NCBI RefSeq assembly: GCF_007830065.1
Contig: NZ_VLKK01000005.1
Span: 124,001-188,000 of the forward strand
Length of the DNA stretch: 64,000 bases
Reading direction: 5' to 3'
Source of the DNA: Sphingobium wenxiniae
GTDB taxonomy: Bacteria > Pseudomonadota > Alphaproteobacteria > Sphingomonadales > Sphingomonadaceae
Shown: positions 7,777-14,741 of the stretch, piece after piece
How the letters are laid out: every line of letters starts with the position of its first letter
Numbering within the stretch: the first letter of the stretch is position 1
Program-made: the position numbers and the translations under genes
The notes under the pieces: model-generated
Databases searched by the model: none
Told to the model about the DNA's origin: nothing
What the model saw: the letters and a program-made list of their open reading frames with translations, nothing else

Positions 7777-8198
7777 GCGGGGGCGATGTGCGCTTTGCCG
7801 GTTATGCGGCGGTGTTCGACCGGGTGGACCGGGGCGGCGACGTGGTGCGGGCCGGGGCTTTCGGCAGCGCGCGGGCGGCGGGCGTGCCGCTGCTCTGGCA
7901 GCACGGGACCGGCGACGTGATCGGGACGGTCGAGCGGCTGGAGGAGGATGCGCGCGGGCTGCGCGTGATCGGGCGCGTGTCGGCAAGGACGGCGGCGGGG
8001 CGGCAGGCGGCGCGGATGCTGCGGGAGAAGGCGGTGGACGGGCTGTCCTTCGGCTACCGGGTGCGGGAGGCGCGGGGCGCGGGGCCGCGGGAATTGCTGG
8101 GACTGGACCTGGTGGAGGTGAGCATCGTCACCCATCCGATGCAGCCTCTGGCGCGGGTGATTGCAGTGGAAGATTCCCCCTCATCCAACTTCGCCTAG
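7773..8198 (+). CDS. GTA prohead protease (RcGTA gp4, HK97 family)
   Basis: The protein has 141 residues. It is the serine protease that clips the capsid N terminus during head maturation. Visible features are FAGYAAVFDRVDRGGDVVRA at the start, the catalytic His at about 44 (LLWQHGTGD), and the catalytic Ser at about 92 (VDGLSFGYRV). The fold ends with LDLVEVSIVTHPMQPLARV. The last residues (DSPSSNFA) and the stop codon are encoded by the dispersed repeat at 8174-8247, so the original C terminus has probably been replaced. The active-site region is complete, so activity is likely retained. Confidence 0.92.
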   Translation: MSGGDVRFAGYAAVFDRVDRGGDVVRAGAFGSARAAGVPLLWQHGTGDVIGTVERLEEDARGLRVIGRVSARTAAGRQAARMLREKAVDGLSFGYRVREARGAGPRELLGLDLVEVSIVTHPMQPLARVIAVEDSPSSNFA

Positions 8199-8247
8199 CC
8201 AGCAGGCTGGCAAGGCTTTGTATCCTTCTCCCCGGTGGGGAGAAGGT
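8174..8247 (+). repeat. Dispersed palindromic repeat family B, copy 3 (overlaps the protease 3' end)
   Basis: The unit starts with CCCCCTCATCCAACTTCG, contains CAGCAGGCTGGCAAGG and ends in the hairpin CTTCTCCCCGGTGGGGAGAAG. It matches the reverse complement of 2347-2427 over most of its length. The first 25 bases lie inside the prohead protease reading frame and provide its TAG stop at 8196-8198. Confidence 0.75.
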
Positions 8248-8251
8248 TTGG

Positions 8252-8277
8252 GGCGGTCCTGTGGGGCCGCCTTTTTT
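8252..8277 (+). terminator. Terminator-like hairpin 22 nt before the capsid gene
   Basis: The 8-bp stem GGCGGTCC / GGGCCGCC with loop TGTG is followed directly by six T. The capsid ATG is at 8300 and its Shine-Dalgarno lies between, so no promoter fits downstream of the hairpin. It must be read through, or the capsid transcript must start upstream of it. Confidence 0.75.
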
Positions 8278-8299
8278 GTTTTGTGGCAAGGAGAAGTCG

Positions 8300-9427
8300 A
8301 TGACGGATATGTTGGAGAACAGCTTTGACGCGGTGCTTCAGGGGGAAAGGATCGCGGCTCTGGAAGGTGATCTTGCTGCGCTGAAAGGTCGGGTGGACGG
8401 CGCTTTTCTCTCCGGGCAGCGCCCGGCGCTGGATGGCGTGAAGGGCGGTGCGGTCGATCCGGCGCGGGCGGCCTTCGTGGATCGCTATTTGCGGCAGGGG
8501 CTTGAGGCGGGCGTGGAGCTGAAGAGCTTTTCGGGCGCGAGCGGGGCTGCGGGCGGCTATGCGGTGCCGCGGGAGATCGATGCGGTGATCGACAGCACGC
8601 TGAAGGCGATTTCGCCGATCCGTTCCATCGCCCATGTGGTGCGGACGGGGAGCGCGGGCTATCGCAAGCTGGTGAGCGCGGGCGGCATCGTGTCGGGCTG
8701 GGCCAGCGAGACGGGCGCGCGGGCCGAGACGGGGACGCCCAGCTTCAACGAGATCGCGCCGCCTTCGGGCGAGCTTTACGCCAATCCGGCGGCGTCTCAG
8801 GCGATGCTGGACGACGCGCAGTTCGATGTCGAGGGCTGGCTGGCCGGGGAGATTTCCCGCGAGTTCGCGGCAGCGGAGGGCGCAGCCTTCGTCAACGGCA
8901 ATGGCACGAACAAGCCCAAGGGGTTCCTGACCTATACGACCACCAACGAGGCGGACGGGGTGCGGGCCTTCGGGTCGCTGCAATATGTGGCTTCGGGCGC
9001 GGCGGGCGGTTTTGCGGCGTCCAATCCGCAGGACAGGCTGATCGATCTGGTGCAGAGCCTGCGCGCGCCCTATCGGCAGGGTGCGTCGTTCGTGATGAAT
9101 TCGGCGACCCTGGCGGCCATCCGCAAGATGAAGACCAGCGACGGCGCGTTCCTCTGGCAGCCTTCGCTGAGCGCGGGGCAGCCTGCGACGCTGCTGGGCT
9201 ATCCGGTGGTGGAGGCCGAGGACATGCCGGACATCGGCGCGAACAGCCTGTCGATCGCGTTCGGCAATTTCCATGCGGGCTATGTGATCGCGGAACGCAG
9301 CGAGACGAGCATCCTGCGCGATCCGTTCAGCAACAAGCCCTTCGTCCACTTCTATGCCGTCAAGCGGATCGGCGGCGCGGTGGCGAACAGCGAGGCGATC
9401 AAGCTGATGAAGTTCGCCGCTTCCTGA
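8300..9427 (+). CDS. GTA major capsid protein (RcGTA gp5, HK97 fold)
   Basis: The protein has 375 residues. The N-terminal delta/scaffold part is a short coiled coil (GERIAALEGDLAALKGRV). The mature shell probably begins around KSFSGASGAAGGYAVP, the usual prohead cleavage area near residue 75-85. The HK97 core is seen in PREIDAVIDSTLKAISPIRS, the E-loop/P-domain stretch, and ADMP-like VEAEDMPDIGANSLSIAFG near the end. AAGGAG precedes the start at 8300; an in-frame ATG at 8261 would include the terminator-like hairpin and is rejected. The gene is flanked by T-tract hairpins on both sides, which would allow it to be expressed differently from its neighbours. Confidence 0.94.
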   Translation: MTDMLENSFDAVLQGERIAALEGDLAALKGRVDGAFLSGQRPALDGVKGGAVDPARAAFVDRYLRQGLEAGVELKSFSGASGAAGGYAVPREIDAVIDSTLKAISPIRSIAHVVRTGSAGYRKLVSAGGIVSGWASETGARAETGTPSFNEIAPPSGELYANPAASQAMLDDAQFDVEGWLAGEISREFAAAEGAAFVNGNGTNKPKGFLTYTTTNEADGVRAFGSLQYVASGAAGGFAASNPQDRLIDLVQSLRAPYRQGASFVMNSATLAAIRKMKTSDGAFLWQPSLSAGQPATLLGYPVVEAEDMPDIGANSLSIAFGNFHAGYVIAERSETSILRDPFSNKPFVHFYAVKRIGGAVANSEAIKLMKFAAS

Positions 9428-9452
9428 TGCGGGGTGAAGGCGGATTACCTTT

Positions 9453-9478
9453 GGGGGGCGTTCGCGTCCCCCTTTTTT
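9453..9478 (+). terminator. Strong terminator-like hairpin after the capsid gene
   Basis: The 8-bp stem GGGGGGCG / CGTCCCCC with the stable tetraloop TTCG is followed by six T. It lies 25 nt after the capsid stop and ends 15 nt before the GTG start of the fibre gene. It is the strongest intrinsic-terminator shape in the cluster. Confidence 0.85.
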
Positions 9479-9493
9479 GTGCGGGAGACGGGC

Positions 9494-11161
9494 GTGGCGA
9501 TCACGGATTGGGAAATGGCCGATCTGGTGCGGGAGGTCTGTTACGATGTCGGGACGGGGCCGCTGGCGCTGGGCGGCGCGATGGCGGGCTATCGCGCCTT
9601 TGCCGATGCGGTGGGGACGGGCGCGCGCTTTCCCTATGTGATCGTGGGCGTGACGGATGCGAGCCAGTGGGAAGCGGGCAGCGGGATGCTGGACGGCGAG
9701 GGGCGGCTGGCGCGGACGGTCGGTGCTTCGTCGGCGGGCGGCGCGGCGGTGGATTTCGCTGCGGGGGAGAAGCGGGTCGCGCTGGCGCTGCACGCGGCAT
9801 GGGCGCGGGCGGTGGAGGCGCATGATCATGCGCCGCCGGACCTGAGCGCTATCGAGGCGGCGCTGGCGGGGAAGCAGGCGGCGAGCGCGGTGTTGGACGC
9901 GCTGGCGGGCGTGGAGGCCGGGGCGGACCGGCTGGCCTGCTTTACCGGCCCGGACAGCGTGGAGGCTGTCGCCTGCACGGCCTTTGCCCGGTCGCTGCTG
10001 GATGATGCCGACGCGGCGGCGGCGCGGGTCACGCTGGGCGTGCAGAACGCGGACGGCGGCTGGACGGTCGGCGGGGACATGCTGCCGGACGAGGATGGGG
10101 CGCGGACGCTGGGCGGTCCGTCGCGGCGCTGGTCGGCGCTTCATGCGGCCTCCATCGTCAGCGATGATGCGCGGATCGGCGGCGGAAGGATCAGCGGCAT
10201 AGACGATCTGGCCGTTGCGGATGGCGGGACGGGCGCTTCCACCGCCGCGCAGGCGCGGGCCAATCTGGGGCTGGGCAGCATGGCGACGCAGGATGCGGGC
10301 GCGGTGGCGATCGGCGGCGGGAGCGCGGTTTTCGACAGCTTTGGCGTGGTGACGACGGGCGACCCCTATTTCCACCGCCATTCCGCCACGGCGGGCAGCG
10401 GCGCCGGGGTCCTCATGCGCCGGGCGCGCGGCACGAGCGGAGCGCCCGCCCATGTCAACGCTTCCGACGTATTGGGCGGGATTTATCTTGGCGGATATCA
10501 GTCCGTGACGAACGGGTTCACCGGCGGCGCCGCGGCGATCTATGCCTATGCGACGGAGGATTATTCCAGCGGCGGCTTTGGCACCGAGATCGCCCTGGCC
10601 ACCACCGCCATGGGCGCGACCAATCGAAGCGTGCGGGTGCGGGTGGGGGACGATGGCTTCCGCCCCGCCGCCAACAATAGCTACACGCTGGGTTCCGCCA
10701 CCAACCGCTGGTCCGTGGTCTATGCCGGCACCGGCGCGATCAACACGTCCGACGCGCGGGAGAAACAGGATGCGCAGGACATCCCCGACGCGCTGATCGA
10801 CGCATGGGGCGATGTGGCATGGCGGCGGTTCCGCTTTGCCGATGCCTTCGCGCAGAAGGGAGAGGATGCGCGCTGGCATGTCGGCCTGATCGCGCAGCAG
10901 GTCCGCGACGCGATCGACGCGCGCATGGGCGAAGGGGAGGCCGTGCGTCTGGGGCTGGTCTGCTTCGATAGCTGGGAGGCCGAGGCGGAGGAACGCGACG
11001 AGGAAGGGAATATCCTTCGCCCCGGCCGGGACGCCGGGGACCGATGGGGGCTGCGTTACGAGGAATGCCTGGCGCTGGAAGCGGCGTGGCAGCGCAGGCG
11101 GATCGCGGGGATCGAGGCGGCGCTCGCCCAACTGAGCGGAGGCGGCGGCGATGGAGGGTGA
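9494..11161 (+). CDS. Tail/head fibre protein with C-terminal peptidase S74 chaperone domain
   Basis: The protein has 555 residues from a GTG start (GGGAG 6 nt upstream; the GTG at 9434 precedes the terminator-like hairpin and is disfavoured). An N-terminal domain (TDWEMADLVREVCYDV ... GVTDASQWEAGSG) resembles anchoring domains of sphingomonad phage fibres. The middle has fibre repeats, including GGTGASTAAQARANLGLGS. The C terminus is an intramolecular chaperone, with INTSDAREKQ carrying the cleavage Ser and HVGLIAQQVRDAI the conserved IAQQV. Such domains trimerise the fibre and then cut themselves off. RcGTA has no such gene between capsid and connector, so it is an insertion relative to that order. 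It presumably decorates the particle. Confidence 0.88.
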   Translation: MAITDWEMADLVREVCYDVGTGPLALGGAMAGYRAFADAVGTGARFPYVIVGVTDASQWEAGSGMLDGEGRLARTVGASSAGGAAVDFAAGEKRVALALHAAWARAVEAHDHAPPDLSAIEAALAGKQAASAVLDALAGVEAGADRLACFTGPDSVEAVACTAFARSLLDDADAAAARVTLGVQNADGGWTVGGDMLPDEDGARTLGGPSRRWSALHAASIVSDDARIGGGRISGIDDLAVADGGTGASTAAQARANLGLGSMATQDAGAVAIGGGSAVFDSFGVVTTGDPYFHRHSATAGSGAGVLMRRARGTSGAPAHVNASDVLGGIYLGGYQSVTNGFTGGAAAIYAYATEDYSSGGFGTEIALATTAMGATNRSVRVRVGDDGFRPAANNSYTLGSATNRWSVVYAGTGAINTSDAREKQDAQDIPDALIDAWGDVAWRRFRFADAFAQKGEDARWHVGLIAQQVRDAIDARMGEGEAVRLGLVCFDSWEAEAEERDEEGNILRPGRDAGDRWGLRYEECLALEAAWQRRRIAGIEAALAQLSGGGGDGG

Positions 11162-11324
11162 GGCGCTGGGCGCGTTGCCGATCGGCGATCCGGGCGCGGC
11201 GCGCGCGCCATTGGCATGGCCGGGGAGCTGGCTGGCGGGAACGCGGCCCGGCCAGACGCAACGCATGGATGGCAGGGCAGGCGCCACAAGACCCGAAGCG
11301 GCGGGAGGGAACAGGATAAGATGA
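11151..11324 (+). CDS. Possible 57-residue protein overlapping the fibre and adaptor genes
   Basis: An ATG at 11151 overlaps the fibre stop, and the frame stays open to TGA at 11322-11324, overlapping the adaptor ATG at 11321. The product is Pro/Arg/Gly-rich (PLAWPGSWLAGTRPGQTQRM) with no recognised family. Overlaps at both ends fit the coupled style of the cluster, but in such GC-rich DNA an open frame of this length can occur by chance. The alternative is a 159-nt gap with no gene. Confidence 0.35.
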   Translation: MEGEALGALPIGDPGAARAPLAWPGSWLAGTRPGQTQRMDGRAGATRPEAAGGNRIR

Positions 11325-11599
11325 ACCTCTATCTCAAGGATCCGCAGGCGCGGATCGACCATGAAATCGACTGGTCGGCCTATCTGGCCGGTCAGCATGT
11401 GATCGCCAGCGCATGGCATGTCGGCCCCGGCGAGGCGGGCGGCATAGCAGTGGAGGCGGACGCCTTCGAGGAGCGGAGGACCAGCGTGCGGCTGAGCGGC
11501 GGCGTGGTGGGGCGGCTCTATTGCGTGACCAACCGCGTCACCTTGTCCGACGGGCAGGAGGATGAACGGTCGATCCATGTCCGGGTGGAGGAACGATGA
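11321..11599 (+). CDS. Phage fibre-adaptor (Gp77-like) small protein
   Basis: The protein has 92 residues. The pattern KDPQARIDHEIDWSAYL, AWHVGPGEAGGIAVEADAF, then SVRLSGGVVGRLYCVTNRV and SIHVRVEER is that of small beta-rich phage proteins found next to fibre and connector genes. The last codons overlap the head-tail connector start by four bases. The start at 11321 was chosen for its fit to the family N terminus (MNLYLKDP). Together with the S74 fibre it forms a module inserted between the capsid and connector genes. The role as an adaptor is inferred from position and family resemblance. Confidence 0.65.
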   Translation: MNLYLKDPQARIDHEIDWSAYLAGQHVIASAWHVGPGEAGGIAVEADAFEERRTSVRLSGGVVGRLYCVTNRVTLSDGQEDERSIHVRVEER

Positions 11600-12135
11600 T
11601 GACGGCGCAAGGGGAAGCGGGCGCGCTGGCGGCTTCGCTGGCGGAACTCAAAGCCTATCTGCGGATAGCGATGAGCGATGAGGATGCGGTGCTGGCCGGG
11701 CTGCTGCGGAGCGCGGCGGCGCTGTGCGAAGGGTTTATCGGGCAATGGCTGATCGTGCGGGAAGCGCGTGAGACGGTTTCCGGCGATGGCCGCTGGCAAC
11801 GCCTGTCGGCGCGGCCGGTGGCGGCCATATTGGATGTTCGGGCGGTCGATGGGGCGGGAGGGGAGGAGGCGTTGCCGCCGGAGCGCTATGCGATCGACAT
11901 CGACGCATCGGGCGAAGCCTGGGTGCGGACGAGGGCCGTGAGCGACGGGCGGCGGCTTTGGGTGCGTTACCGGGCGGGCATGGCGGAGGACATGAACGGC
12001 CTGCCCGAGGCGATCCGGCAGGGGATCGTGCGGCTGGCGGCGGACCATTATGCGGCGCGCAGCGGAGAAGGCGCGGCGCCGCCGGCGGTGGTGAGCGCGC
12101 TCTGGCGGCCATGGCGGCGGATGCGGCTGGCATGA
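11596..12135 (+). CDS. GTA head-tail connector protein (RcGTA gp6)
   Basis: The protein has 179 residues. The helical head-tail connector fold is visible in LAELKAYLRIAMSDEDAVLA, LLRSAAALCEGFIGQWL and the C-terminal GLPEAIRQGIVRLAADHYAA. This family forms the ring that docks on the portal and completes the head. Position after the capsid and adaptor and before the tail terminator matches g6. The start overlaps the upstream stop as ATGATG; either Met could serve. It ends overlapping the next small gene by four bases. Confidence 0.85.
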   Translation: MMTAQGEAGALAASLAELKAYLRIAMSDEDAVLAGLLRSAAALCEGFIGQWLIVREARETVSGDGRWQRLSARPVAAILDVRAVDGAGGEEALPPERYAIDIDASGEAWVRTRAVSDGRRLWVRYRAGMAEDMNGLPEAIRQGIVRLAADHYAARSGEGAAPPAVVSALWRPWRRMRLA

Positions 12136-12338
12136 AGGGGGCGTTGCAAAGGCGCATGACCGCCCTGGCGGAAGCGGGCGCGGCGCGGAGGCGGGGCGCG
12201 GTCGTCGAGGCGATGGGCGAGGCGGGCGTGGCGTCGGTGCGGGTGGACGGCGAGATCGTCCGGGCGTCGGGACGCGGGCTGATGGCGCGCTGGATGGATG
12301 ATCCGGCGCTGCGCGAAGCGGGGAGGGGCAGGGCATGA
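12132..12338 (+). CDS. Small basic protein in the GTA g7 position
   Basis: The protein has 68 residues, Ala/Arg-rich (MKGALQRRMTALAEAGAARR, ending RWMDDPALREAGRGRA). It has ATGA-type overlaps with both neighbours, which strongly suggests that it is translated. The position between connector and tail terminator is that of RcGTA g7, a head-closure component, but the sequence alone shows no family. Confidence 0.6.
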   Translation: MKGALQRRMTALAEAGAARRRGAVVEAMGEAGVASVRVDGEIVRASGRGLMARWMDDPALREAGRGRA

Positions 12339-12742
12339 GCGCGGAAATAGCGGCGCGCGCCGCCATGATCGCGGCGTTGAAGGGGGATATGGCGCTGATG
12401 GACGGGCTGAACGGCCTGTTCGACGGCGCGCCTGATCGGGCGGCGGCTCCCTATGCCGTGGTGGAGGAATGCCAGGGCGCGGATTGGGGCGCCAAGGGGA
12501 TCGAGGGACGCGAGGTGCGGCTGTCGATCAGCCTGCATGACATGGGCGAGACGCCCGCGCGCATCGCGCCGCTGCTCGCGCGGGTCGACGCTGTCGTGAG
12601 CGGGATGGCGGAGGCGGGGGGCGGCTTGCGGATCGTCACCGCGCAACTGCTGCGGTCCCGCATCGCCCGGCAGGCGGGGCGGGAGCGCGGCTGGCGCGCA
12701 ATCGCGGACTATCGGCTGCGCGTGGTGCGGGAGGCGGGGTGA
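12335..12742 (+). CDS. DUF3168 tail terminator protein (RcGTA gp8)
   Basis: The protein has 135 residues. Features of DUF3168 are an N-terminal helix (ARAAMIAALKGDMALMDGLN), PYAVVEECQGADWGAKG, a strand REVRLSISLHDMGET and the C-terminal GWRAIADYRLRVVREA. In RcGTA and siphophages this protein caps the tail tube at the head side. It overlaps the previous gene by four bases. A palindrome follows at 12790-12825. Confidence 0.88.
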   Translation: MSAEIAARAAMIAALKGDMALMDGLNGLFDGAPDRAAAPYAVVEECQGADWGAKGIEGREVRLSISLHDMGETPARIAPLLARVDAVVSGMAEAGGGLRIVTAQLLRSRIARQAGRERGWRAIADYRLRVVREAG

Positions 12743-12789
12743 GGGAGTCCCGATGCGGTGATGGTTTTCGGCCGGTTGCGGTCATCCAA

Positions 12790-12825
12790 CCTCCGTCATC
12801 CCAGCTTTCGCCGGGATGACGGAGG
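12790..12825. repeat. Perfect palindrome between the tail terminator gene and the antisense gene
   Basis: CCTCCGTCATCCC at 12790-12802 and GGGATGACGGAGG at 12813-12825 pair over 13 bp with a 10-nt loop containing CTTTCGCC. The core TCATCCCAGCTTTCG is shared with the dispersed repeats at 24848-25028 and 61791-61964. It sits between convergent genes and may also end transcription, although it lacks a T run. Confidence 0.7.
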
Positions 12826-12853
12826 AAAGAGGACTCGGCGGCGATCGATCGCG

Positions 12854-13177
12854 TCAGGCCGGGCTGAGATAGTCCTCATATTCGGCGGTGATCTTGTCCA
12901 TATATTCCGACACCTGATCGTTGGCGTCGGATTGGGCTTCCTGCTCCGACATGCCGCTGGACTTGTCGTCCGCCACGATGGCGGCGCGGAAGGCGGCTTC
13001 CTTGTCGCCGCATTTCGCCTTCAGCGCGGACTGGAAATCGCCCAGCGCCAGCTTCTTTTCGAGGGAGGGCTGTATCTGGGCCGAAAGGCATTGGGAATAA
13101 GCCTTGCGTCCCGCGCCGACGGGGTCGGCCGCAGGCGCGGCGGCAAGCATCATCACCAGGGGAACTGCAACAAACAT
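12854..13177 (-). CDS. Small secreted protein, antisense within the GTA cluster
   Basis: The protein has 107 residues. A signal peptide (MFVAVPLVMMLAAAPAADP) is followed by a helical, charged mature part with two Cys (YSQCLSAQ and LKAKCGDKE) spaced as in small periplasmic proteins with one disulfide. No phage family is evident. It reads against the GTA genes, between tail terminator and tail tube. Its upstream region is the 55-bp gap before the tail tube gene, so the two may share a divergent promoter region. It looks like a host-type gene lodged in the cluster. Function unknown. Confidence 0.75.
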   Translation of the reverse strand: MFVAVPLVMMLAAAPAADPVGAGRKAYSQCLSAQIQPSLEKKLALGDFQSALKAKCGDKEAAFRAAIVADDKSSGMSEQEAQSDANDQVSEYMDKITAEYEDYLSPA

Positions 13178-13232
13178 CGGAACCTCTCCACAGCCTGATT
13201 CTGGCACGGGTTAACGAAAAGGAGAATGCGCC

Positions 13233-13637
13233 ATGGGCGTCGAAAAAGGAAGTGCGTTTCTACTCAAGGTCGGCGATGGCGGCAGCCCGGCAAGCTACGC
13301 AACGGTAGCGGGGATGCGGACCACGCAATTATCCGTCAATGGCGAGGCGGTGAACGTCACCAGCAAGGATAGCGGGGGCTGGCGCGAGTTGCTTTCCGGC
13401 GCGGGCGTGCGGTCGGTCAGCGTGTCGGCGGCGGGCATCTTCACCGGATCTGCGGCGGAGGTGCGTATCCGCAATCATGCCCTGTCGGGCACCATCGAAG
13501 AATATGAGTTGAGCTTTGAAAGCGGCGAGCGGATGCGGGGGCGATTCCTGGTCACGCGGCTCGACTATGCGGGCGATTATAATGGCGAGCGCAATTACGC
13601 GCTGAGCCTGGAAAGCTCCGGCCCGGTGTCGCAATGA
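13233..13637 (+). CDS. GTA major tail tube protein (RcGTA gp9)
   Basis: The protein has 134 residues. Tail-tube features of the TP901-1-like family are the start VEKGSAFLLKVGDGGSPASY, TQLSVNGEAVNVTSKDSGGWRELL, the repeated beta strands ending GRFLVTRLDYAGDYNGERNY, and SLESSGPVS at the end. It polymerises into the hollow tube. AAGGAG precedes the ATG by a good distance. The stop overlaps the next start as ATGA. Confidence 0.92.
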   Translation: MGVEKGSAFLLKVGDGGSPASYATVAGMRTTQLSVNGEAVNVTSKDSGGWRELLSGAGVRSVSVSAAGIFTGSAAEVRIRNHALSGTIEEYELSFESGERMRGRFLVTRLDYAGDYNGERNYALSLESSGPVSQ

Positions 13638-13948
13638 GCGCGGCGGCGAACGCGGCGCGGGGCGAGGCCGCGCTGGAACTGGGCGGGCAGGTGCTGACGC
13701 TGCGCCCCAGCTTTGCCGCGCTGGTGGCGGCGGAGGAGGAGGTAGGGCCGCTGTTCGACCTGGTGGAACGGGCGGCGGACGGGAAGCTGTCGCTGGGCGA
13801 TATGGCGGCGCTGTTCTGGCATTGCCTGACGGATCGCGGCGGCGGGCTGACGCGCGAGGCGCTGGGCGAGGCGATCCTGGCGCTGGGGCTGGCGAAGGTG
13901 ACGCCGGTGCTGCGGACCATATTGCAGCAGATATTGGCGGGCAAATGA
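13634..13948 (+). CDS. GTA gp10 family tail protein
   Basis: The protein has 104 residues. The pattern ARGEAALELGGQVLTLRPSF, AALVAAEEEVGPLFDLVERA and ILALGLAKVTPVLRTILQQI is that of the GTA gp10 family, a tail assembly component found mainly in GTAs and related phages. It overlaps both its neighbours by four bases, consistent with coupled translation. The GTA-specific family is one of the best indicators that this cluster is a GTA rather than a random prophage. Confidence 0.88.
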   Translation: MSAAANAARGEAALELGGQVLTLRPSFAALVAAEEEVGPLFDLVERAADGKLSLGDMAALFWHCLTDRGGGLTREALGEAILALGLAKVTPVLRTILQQILAGK

Positions 13949-14154
13949 GCGCGGCGACGCGGTTCGCGGAGCGCGCCGCGCGGCTGGCGGGGATTGCGGG
14001 CTGGCTGCTGGGCTGGCGGCCCGACGAGTTCTGGCGCGCGACGCCCGCGGAACTGGCGGCCGTGCTGAAGGCGGCGCGGGGCGAGGACGGGCCGGAGGCG
14101 GGCGTCGACGCGGGCGAGCTGGAGCGGCTGCGCGCGATGATGCCGGATCGCTGA
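13945..14154 (+). CDS. Phage tail assembly chaperone (RcGTA gp10.1)
   Basis: The protein has 69 residues. RLAGIAGWLLGWRPDEFWRA followed by TPAELAAVLKAARG is the signature of the short tail-chaperone family next to gp10 in GTAs. It is thought to hold the tape measure before tube assembly. It has an ATGA overlap with gp10, and the tape measure gene starts 23 nt later. Confidence 0.85.
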   Translation: MSAATRFAERAARLAGIAGWLLGWRPDEFWRATPAELAAVLKAARGEDGPEAGVDAGELERLRAMMPDR

Positions 14155-14177
14155 GGCCGGGCAACAGGGGAAATCCG

Positions 14178-14741
14178 ATGGAAGAGGAAGTCGAGACGCT
14201 GGTCGTGCGCGTGCGCGCCGACACGCAAGGGCTGGCGCGCGATGTGGAAGCGATGCGCGCCGGGATGGAAGGGCCGCTGGCGGCGGGCGCCGAACGGGCG
14301 GGGCGGCGGATCGAACAGGGGCTGCTGAGGGCGGCGCGGACGGGCAAGTTCGGCTTCGAGGATTTGCGGCGCATGGCGCTGTCGGTGCTGGACGATATTG
14401 CCCGTGGCGCTTTGCGATCGGCGATGGGGTCGATTGGCGGTGGAGGCGGCGGCGGGTTGCTGAATGTGGGGGCTTCGCTGATCGGGTCGGCCCTGGGCCT
14501 GCCGGGGCGGGCGACCGGCGGGCCGGTGGGGCCGGGGCGCGCCTATATGGTGGGTGAGCGGGGACCGGAACTGTTCGTGCCCACGGCGAGCGGGCAGGTC
14601 ATCGCCCCTGGCGGCGGCGCGCGCGACGTGCGGGTGAGCATTGCGGTGCAGGGACGGGGCGACGGGCAGGACAATCCCCGGCTGCTGGCGCGCAGCGCGC
14701 GGCAGGTGGCCCGGGCGGTGAGGGGAGCGCTGAACGGATGA
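14178..14741 (+). CDS. GTA tape measure protein, short (RcGTA gp11)
   Basis: The protein has 187 residues, of the short kind known from RcGTA rather than the long rulers of phages. The N-terminal helix VVRVRADTQGLARDVEAMRA and the C-terminal GGPVGPGRAYMVGERGPELF (the common end motif of tape measure proteins) are both present. A glycine-rich hydrophobic middle (GSIGGGGGGGLLNVGASLIG) fits a membrane-interacting segment. The length predicts a short tail. It overlaps the next gene by four bases. Confidence 0.88.
   Translation: MEEEVETLVVRVRADTQGLARDVEAMRAGMEGPLAAGAERAGRRIEQGLLRAARTGKFGFEDLRRMALSVLDDIARGALRSAMGSIGGGGGGGLLNVGASLIGSALGLPGRATGGPVGPGRAYMVGERGPELFVPTASGQVIAPGGGARDVRVSIAVQGRGDGQDNPRLLARSARQVARAVRGALNG

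Noticed and set aside
8195-11578. An open frame of over 1,100 codons on the minus strand across the capsid and fibre genes
   Set aside because: It is a high-GC shadow: the plus strand carries recognisable capsid and S74 fibre proteins, while the minus product is Arg/Pro/His-rich with no domain.
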